Part shown: positions 47,450-52,259 of the stretch, one piece after another | How positions within the stretch are numbered: position 1 is the stretch's first letter | How the letters are laid out: each line of letters begins with the position of its first letter | Assembly (NCBI GenBank): GCA_002339015.1 | Contig: DDJC01000097.1 | Location: 1-52,259 of the forward strand | DNA length: 52,259 nucleotides | From: Burkholderiales bacterium UBA1834 | GTDB lineage: Bacteria > Pseudomonadota > Gammaproteobacteria > Burkholderiales > Burkholderiaceae_C | Direction of reading: 5' to 3' | Program-made: the position numbers and the translations under genes | Notes under the pieces: model-generated | The model's input: only the letters and a program-made list of their open reading frames with translations | The model's database searches: none | What the model was told of the DNA's origin: nothing

Positions 47450-47926
47450 ATGAGCCTTGTGGATGCTGCGGGACGGTGGGGCGGTCTGACCGACGACCGC
47501 CTGCACCGCAGGGTGGCCGTGTCCGGGCTGCTGGCCATGCTGATGGCCGGCTGCACGGATGGCTACCCGCCGCCGCAGCGTGAGCCGGTGGAGCCCCAGC
47601 TGATGAGCACGGGGCAACTGCTCAAATCGCTCAACACCATGGGCCGGCGCGCCGCGGACGGCAGCACCTGGACCTATCGGCTGACCGGTGCGTGCGAACT
47701 GATGGTGGGTGTCGAATCAGGCGCGAGCCGTGGCGAGACCTTGTACCCGCTCTCGGGGGCGCGCTTCCAGTTGGGCTATGACAAGGCCTTGTCGGCCTAT
47801 GAGGTGCAGGCCATGCTGGCCGGGGCGCAGGCCCCTGCGGAACGGCCGGTGCTCAAGACGACCGACTGGGCCGACGCCGTCTTCGCCAACAGCGTGCTGT
47901 GGCACCTGCAGCAGGATTGCGCCTGA
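47450..47926 (+). CDS. Small lipoprotein of unknown function
   Basis: A 158-residue product beginning MSLVDAAGRWGGLTDDRLHR, with a hydrophobic stretch and lipobox LMAGC (Cys near residue 35), so it is probably lipid-anchored. The mature part is short and contains LMSTGQLLKSLNTMGRRAAD and ACELMVGVESGASRGETLYP. I recognise no family. The start could also be 47408 in the same frame. The 268 bases upstream (47182-47449) contain no recognisable gene; a TATACT box at 47203-47208 might be its promoter. Confidence 0.55.
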   Translation: MSLVDAAGRWGGLTDDRLHRRVAVSGLLAMLMAGCTDGYPPPQREPVEPQLMSTGQLLKSLNTMGRRAADGSTWTYRLTGACELMVGVESGASRGETLYPLSGARFQLGYDKALSAYEVQAMLAGAQAPAERPVLKTTDWADAVFANSVLWHLQQDCA

Positions 47927-47975
47927 GGCGTCCCTGGTCGGGTGAGGGGCATGACACAAGCCCTATAACCGGGGC

Positions 47976-48965
47976 ATGCGCAGCCCTTCGCCCGATCAGC
48001 CCCATCGCCACCTGCATCAGCAGGCCGGCCAAGTGCGCATCGGCATCTCCGGATGGCGCTACGAGCCCTGGCGCGGTGTGTTCTACCCCGACGAGCTGCC
48101 GCAGCGGCGCGAACTGACCTTCGCCTCGCGCGCATTGCCCAGCATCGAGATCAACGGCACCTTCTACGCGCTGCAAAAACCCTCGAGCTTCGAGGCCTGG
48201 TTCAACGACACACCGGACGACTTCGTCTTCAGCGTGAAGGCCACGCGCTACGTGACGCACATCCGGCGCCTGAAGGACGTGGCTCAACCCATCGCGAACT
48301 TCCTGGCCTCGGGGGTGCTGCGGCTGCGGCACAAGCTGGGCCCCATCCTGTGGCAGTTCCCGCCGAGCTTCCGGTTCGATGCGGCCCTGTTCGAGGATTT
48401 CCTGTCGCTGCTGCCGCACGACACCGAGGCGGCGCTGACCATGGCACGCGGACACGATCCCTTCATGGCGGGGCGCGTGCACCTGGCCATCGACCAGAAG
48501 CGCCCCCTGCGGCATGCCGTGGAGATCCGCCACCAGAGTTTCGTGGAGGGCGCCTTCATCGACCTGCTGCGGCGCCATCGCGTGGCGCTGGTGGTGGCCG
48601 ACACGGCGGGCAAGTGGCCCATGCTGGAAGAGCCCACGTCGGACCTGATGTACTTGCGCCTGCATGGTGACAAGGCGCTCTATGCCAGCGGCTACAGCGA
48701 CGAAGCCCTGGACCGCTGGGCCGAGCGCATCCGTGCGTGGCGCACCGGCGCTCAGCCCGGGGATGCGCTGTTGGTGGAGGGGGCCAGCGCCAAGGCGGTG
48801 CAGCCCCGCCACCGCGACATCCACGTCTACTTCGACAACGACATCAAGGTGCGCGCGCCTTTCGATGCCGCCCGGCTGATGCACCGGCTGGGGCTGGCCG
48901 ACACGCTCAATGCGCAAGGCCACTTCGAGGTGGCTCTGCCGATCGAGCCCAAGGCCAGGCGCTGA
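47976..48965 (+). CDS. DUF72 (YecE-like) TIM-barrel protein
   Basis: A 329-residue cytoplasmic protein of the DUF72 family. The hallmark opening VRIGISGWRYEPWRGVFYPD is followed by SIEINGTFYALQKPSSFEAW, FVFSVKATRYVTHIRRLKD, GPILWQFPPSFRFD, the HAVEIRHQSF and MYLRLHGDKALYASGYSDEA segments, and DIHVYFDNDIKVRAPFDA. The family resembles metal-dependent TIM-barrel enzymes, but its reaction is unknown. The start at 47976 gives a short charged prefix before the conserved core. Confidence 0.9.
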   Translation: MRSPSPDQPHRHLHQQAGQVRIGISGWRYEPWRGVFYPDELPQRRELTFASRALPSIEINGTFYALQKPSSFEAWFNDTPDDFVFSVKATRYVTHIRRLKDVAQPIANFLASGVLRLRHKLGPILWQFPPSFRFDAALFEDFLSLLPHDTEAALTMARGHDPFMAGRVHLAIDQKRPLRHAVEIRHQSFVEGAFIDLLRRHRVALVVADTAGKWPMLEEPTSDLMYLRLHGDKALYASGYSDEALDRWAERIRAWRTGAQPGDALLVEGASAKAVQPRHRDIHVYFDNDIKVRAPFDAARLMHRLGLADTLNAQGHFEVALPIEPKARR

Positions 48966-48969
48966 AGGC

Positions 48970-49167
48970 TCACTTGGCGACGGACGTGCCGGCCGCGCTG
49001 TGGTGATGGGCGGTTTTGTGGATGTTCTTCGTGTGCTGCTTGCCGTGCTGCTTGCTCACGTGCTTGGCGGGCGGGGTCTTGGTGTCGGCCGGCGTGGACA
49101 CGGCGGCGAACGAGGTGGCGGCGAACACGGAGAGGGCCGAGGCGGCGATGATCGTCTTGGTGGACAT
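48970..49167 (-). CDS. Small secreted His/Lys-rich protein
   Basis: A 65-residue product. A clean signal peptide (MSTKTIIAASALSVFAATSF, cleavage after AA near residue 22) precedes a 43-residue mature part rich in Lys, His and Thr (KHVSKQHGKQHTKNIHKTAH then HH). GGATCCCG-like purine-rich sequence precedes the ATG. The composition recalls acid-shock or metal-buffering periplasmic peptides, but no family is recognised. It is convergent with the DUF72 gene, with a 4-base gap. Confidence 0.7.
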   Translation of the reverse strand: MSTKTIIAASALSVFAATSFAAVSTPADTKTPPAKHVSKQHGKQHTKNIHKTAHHHSAAGTSVAK

Positions 49168-49381
49168 GACGGGATCCTTCAGGGATGAGGCCCGAAAGCT
49201 GGGGCCCCTGGAGCCGGCCCGTTGGCCGGGCTTGTAGGTTCAACGGCCGGCCTGAGGGGCGCGTTGACGGCTTTTTCAGCGGCTTGCAGTCGTTCAGGTC
49301 CGGCTTAGAATGCGCCGCCTGGCGCGCCGTGCGCGACCTGAGGGCCCGATGCCCATGGGGCTGGTGGGCAAGCTGGACGAC

Positions 49382-50263
49382 TCACTGCCCCGCGGCGTGC
49401 AGCGCGTTGCCGGCGGCTACGGCATCGCCCGTGCGTGTGAAGGTGTCCAGCCAGGTGCCGTAGCTGGGCATCTCTTCGAGTTTCCAGGGATGGAAGCCCG
49501 GCTTGTAGTACGCGAAGTAGTAACCCAGCGTGGGGATGAACAGCCCGCCCGGCTTGTAGAACCACCACAGGCCGCGCGCCCACAGGCCCATGCGCTGACG
49601 GAAGCTGAATCCATCGACCTTGAGCATGTGGTTCAGGATGCCGGCCACCGTCAGCGGGAAGCCGAAGGTCACCGTCAGCATGGGCAGTACCCTGGCGAAG
49701 TAGCCGGCCTTGGCCACCTTGGTCAGCACATCGAAGGCCACGGCCTTGTGCTCCACCTCTTCGATCGCGTGCCAGGCGTACATGGCGCGCACGCGTGGGT
49801 CGCTCGCGTCCAGCAGTTCACGCCGCTCGAAGAAGCAGGTGCACATCATGGCGGTCAGGTGTTCCAGCGCGGCGGTGATGCCCACGCGCTGGCGGGCCGT
49901 CGTCACCTTGGGCGCATCGACGAAGAAACGTTGCTGCAGCTCCGCCTCGATGGCATCGATGTCGATGCCCTGACGCTTGAGCCGGTCGTTGTACTGGCGG
50001 TGCACCATGCTGTGCTGCGCCTCCTGCCGCGTGAAGTCCTTGACCTCCTGCAGCAGCTTGGGGTCGGTGATCTGGTCGCGGTACTCGCGCACGCTGGTGA
50101 TGAAGAACTTCTCGCCCTGCGGGAACAGGGTCGACATCGCGTCGAAGAAGCGTGTCTTGAATGGATCGCCGCCCATCCAGTACTTGGGGATGTCGCCGTC
50201 CAGGCCGAAATCCAGGTTCTCGCGCGGCACGATGGGCGCGTGCTCGGGTTGCTGGCTGTTCAT
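49382..50263 (-). CDS. Predicted metal-dependent hydrolase (PF10118 type, ferritin-like)
   Basis: A 293-residue protein. The N-terminal NLDFGLDGDIPKYWMGGDPF and helices carrying metal-ligand pairs (FTRQEAQHSMVHRQYN, AALEHLTAMMCTCFFERREL, YAWHAIEEVEHKAVAFDVL) match the predicted metal-dependent hydrolase family PF10118. The E-x2-H patterns look like a di-metal helical bundle. Two hydrophobic stretches near residues 190-220 suggest membrane association. The start at 50263 has AAGGAG at the right distance; a frame to 50326 is not needed. AraC and TetR regulators follow upstream on the same strand. The reaction is unknown. Confidence 0.85.
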   Translation of the reverse strand: MNSQQPEHAPIVPRENLDFGLDGDIPKYWMGGDPFKTRFFDAMSTLFPQGEKFFITSVREYRDQITDPKLLQEVKDFTRQEAQHSMVHRQYNDRLKRQGIDIDAIEAELQQRFFVDAPKVTTARQRVGITAALEHLTAMMCTCFFERRELLDASDPRVRAMYAWHAIEEVEHKAVAFDVLTKVAKAGYFARVLPMLTVTFGFPLTVAGILNHMLKVDGFSFRQRMGLWARGLWWFYKPGGLFIPTLGYYFAYYKPGFHPWKLEEMPSYGTWLDTFTRTGDAVAAGNALHAAGQ

Positions 50264-50419
50264 GCGGTTCTCCTTGTGCGGCTGGCATGACCCCATATAT
50301 CGGGCCGCCAGCCTGTTGTTCAACATGCTCGCACTGTAGGCAAGGCCCTGTCGGCGGGTCCAGATCCTGGTGTGACAGGCAGGGGGCCATCGCCGACACG
50401 GCGGCGCATTTGCTGCGCT

Positions 50420-51487
50420 TCAGCGTGCGCCGCCGTGCTCGCGCTGGCGGAACTCGCTGGGCGTCAGGCCTGTCCAGCGCTTGAAGGCGCGCGTGAAGCT
50501 GTGCCGGTCGGCGAAGCCCAGGCGCTCGCTCAGGGTCTCGATGTCGGTGGACTCGGCCTTGAGCGCGTTCACGGCCAGCTGCAGCCGGCAGCGTGACTGG
50601 ATGTCGGCGAAGACCTGGCCCTCGTCGCGCAGGCGGCGCTGCAGCGTGCGCGGGTGCAGCTTGAAGCGCTCGGCCATGCGCTCGATGCCCTGGCCCAGCA
50701 GGGCGGGCGTGGTCATCAGCGCCTGTTCGATCGTGTGGACCAGGCTGTCCTGGGCAGAGGCAGGCAGTTGCTGCGCGATGGCGCTCTGGGCCTGCTCGTG
50801 CAGGCCGGGCATGGCGCCGGGCAGGGGCATGTCCAGCATGCGCGTTGGAAAGATCAGCGCGTTACGGGGCTGTCCTGTGAACACGGGCACCTTGAACTGG
50901 CGTTCGCAGGCGGCGTGTGCGGCGCCGGGGTCATGGCGCAGGTAGATGCCTTCGGCCTGGGCGGCATCGCCCAGGGCCAGGCGGGCGATGCGGTTGATGG
51001 TGGCGAACACGCACTCCACGAAGCAGCCCTTGAGCTGCTCGTCGTCGGTGGGCAGGCTCACCTCGACGATCAGGGCGGCCTGCGCGCCGGACTCCTCGAT
51101 GCGCAGGTGCAGTGTGGGCACGAGCAGGCGCACCCAGTCCAGTGCGGGCAGGGCGTGGCGCAAGGTGGGGCTGGTGGCCACGAAGGTGTCCAGCTCGGGC
51201 AGGCGGTCGAAGGCGAAGAGCTCGCCCACCACTAGAGGGAAGTGCATCGTTGGGGCGGCGGCGGCCACGCAGTCGCGCATCAGGCCTACCAGGGCCTCGG
51301 TGCGGATCTGTGGCGCGGGGCCCTGGGTGTCCAGCCCGGCGGCCTTGAACAGCGGCGCGATGTTGAAGCGGCAGTGCATCGCGGCCTTCACCCAGGTGGT
51401 CGTGCCCACGAAGGGCAGGGTGTCGACCGTGGCACGCGGCGTTGCCGCGGGCGTTCTGGCGAGAAGGGTGGGAGAGGTCTGCAACAC
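50420..51487 (-). CDS. AraC-family transcriptional regulator (arabinose-binding-like N domain)
   Basis: A 355-residue regulator. The N-terminal 220 residues follow the PF12625 pattern seen in OruR/ArgR-like regulators of Pseudomonas (AAPTMHFPLVVGELFAFD, FVECVFATINRIARLALG). The C-terminal HTH (about 265-350) has MAERFKLHPRTLQRRLRDEG and the signature IETLSERLGFADRHSFTRAF, RWTGLTPSEFRQ. It probably controls the neighbouring hydrolase gene, which starts 156 bases further along the same strand; this is inference from position. Confidence 0.9.
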   Translation of the reverse strand: MLQTSPTLLARTPAATPRATVDTLPFVGTTTWVKAAMHCRFNIAPLFKAAGLDTQGPAPQIRTEALVGLMRDCVAAAAPTMHFPLVVGELFAFDRLPELDTFVATSPTLRHALPALDWVRLLVPTLHLRIEESGAQAALIVEVSLPTDDEQLKGCFVECVFATINRIARLALGDAAQAEGIYLRHDPGAAHAACERQFKVPVFTGQPRNALIFPTRMLDMPLPGAMPGLHEQAQSAIAQQLPASAQDSLVHTIEQALMTTPALLGQGIERMAERFKLHPRTLQRRLRDEGQVFADIQSRCRLQLAVNALKAESTDIETLSERLGFADRHSFTRAFKRWTGLTPSEFRQREHGGAR

Positions 51488-51620
51488 GGGTCACTTCCTG
51501 AACGGGCCCCGACGCGGGCCGCATGGCCGCCAATCTAGGGGGCCGAACGCGACTTGACCAGGGCCTGCGATGACAGAAAGGGAACCGCGCGCGACAAATT
51601 CCGCTTGATCCACCTGCGGG

Positions 51621-52259
51621 CTAGGCGGCTGCAGGCGGAGAGGCGGCGTCCGGCAGTTGCGCCATCAGCCGCCGGGCATGCTCGGTCGAGGCGGTGAAGA
51701 TGGCCAGCATGTTGCGCAGCATGTCCTCCAGCGGGGTGGCGCACTTCTCTTCGACCCACATGGTGGCCAGCCGCACATTCGAGCCCACCAGGCCATTGCC
51801 GATCAGCACCGGGTTCAGGCCGACCTTGTGCAGATCCGGGAACAGCATCTCGATGAAATTGCTGATCACGGAGGCGAAATCGCTGCTGGAGGCAGCGCTG
51901 ATGCGCTGAATGCCCGGCCCCACGGTGAAGGCGTCGATCAGCATGACCCGTGCACGGCGGGGATCCTCGCGGATGAATTCCAGGAAGGTGCGCAGCGCGG
52001 CTTCGGCCAGCTGTTCGGGCATCAGGGGGGTGCGTTGCAGCACCGCCATGGTCTGGGCCAGCAGTTCGCTGCTCACGCGCACGTACACCGCCTCGAACAG
52101 CGCTTCCATGCTCTCGAAGGATTCATAGAAGTAGCGCGAGGTCAGTTCCGCATGGCGGCACACATCGCGCACGGTGGACTCGTGGTAGCCCTGCTCACCG
52201 AACACCGCCAGGGCGGCAGCCACCAGCCGATCACGCCGTTGGCGCTGGCGCTCGTCCTT
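51621..52259 (-). CDS. TetR/AcrR-family regulator, start beyond window
   Basis: At least 212 residues; the frame is open to the window end (KDERQRQRRDRL precedes the first visible candidate start, a GTG at 52223). The HTH reads ALAVFGEQGYHESTVRDVCR then HAELTSRYFYESFESMEALF, typical of TetR. The ligand domain has IDAFTVGPGIQRIS and an all-helical C-terminus. The product ends DAASPPAAA. The true start is outside the window. Confidence 0.9.
   Translation of the reverse strand, partial: KDERQRQRRDRLVAAALAVFGEQGYHESTVRDVCRHAELTSRYFYESFESMEALFEAVYVRVSSELLAQTMAVLQRTPLMPEQLAEAALRTFLEFIREDPRRARVMLIDAFTVGPGIQRISAASSSDFASVISNFIEMLFPDLHKVGLNPVLIGNGLVGSNVRLATMWVEEKCATPLEDMLRNMLAIFTASTEHARRLMAQLPDAASPPAAA

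Noticed and set aside
1..52259. CRISPR arrays, tRNA or rRNA genes, intact insertion sequences, prophage
   Set aside because: None was seen by eye on either strand: no regularly spaced repeats, no cloverleaf with a conserved T-loop in the gaps, no transposase or integrase.

Overview
The window is high-GC bacterial chromosome, tightly packed on both strands. Gene content and order (hemB/hemJ, dacA-DUF493-yajC-secDF, def-fmt-htpX opposite lysM-dprA, lipB-lipA, DUF1631, PEP-CTERM proteins) suggest a betaproteobacterium of the order Burkholderiales, probably in the Rubrivivax/Leptothrix/Aquabacterium/Ideonella neighbourhood. This is inferred from gene families; no 16S gene is present.

Region 1 (1-12.5 kb) is mostly housekeeping. 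It holds the 5' part of hemB (minus), a likely small RNA with its own promoter and terminator, hemJ, a VanZ-like protein, a 2Fe-2S protein, an alpha/beta hydrolase, dacA, DUF493, yajC-secD-secF and a DUF1631 protein. Between the DUF1631 gene and a manganese-riboswitch-controlled TMEM165/GDT1-type exporter lie two short repeats with terminal inverted repeats, facing each other across a strong hairpin.

Region 2 (12.5-26.5 kb) has two tandem paralogous CHASE-PAS-PAS-GGDEF-EAL c-di-GMP proteins (minus), then htpX, fmt and def (minus), and divergently a LysM protein, dprA, lipB and lipA.

Region 3 (26.5-39.1 kb) is an accessory, mosaic stretch. It has a five-gene arsenic operon (arsR-arsI-arsC-arsC-acr3) whose operator overlaps the arsR start codon; a DUF2946 / TonB-dependent receptor / PepSY membrane protein cluster; nikR; rluE; and an FMN reductase-mesX-mesD cluster for folate-independent methionine synthesis. 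Gene debris also lies here: a TonB receptor scrap, a frameshifted queH start and a second, decayed copy of nikR.

Region 4 (39.1-52.3 kb) has a hybrid histidine kinase with duplicated PAS domains, then a cobalamin riboswitch followed by two PEP-CTERM surface proteins (one DUF4465, the fold family of Bacteroidetes B12-binding BtuH) and a BtuB-like receptor. After these come metR, tag, a lipoprotein, a DUF72 protein, a small His-rich secreted protein, a predicted di-metal hydrolase, an AraC regulator and a TetR regulator cut by the window end.

The most interesting item is the cobalamin-riboswitch operon, which looks like a proteobacterial surface B12-capture system using PEP-CTERM sorting. B12 import, folate-independent MesD and MetR occur within 11 kb, so the area may be a loose methionine/B12 neighbourhood.
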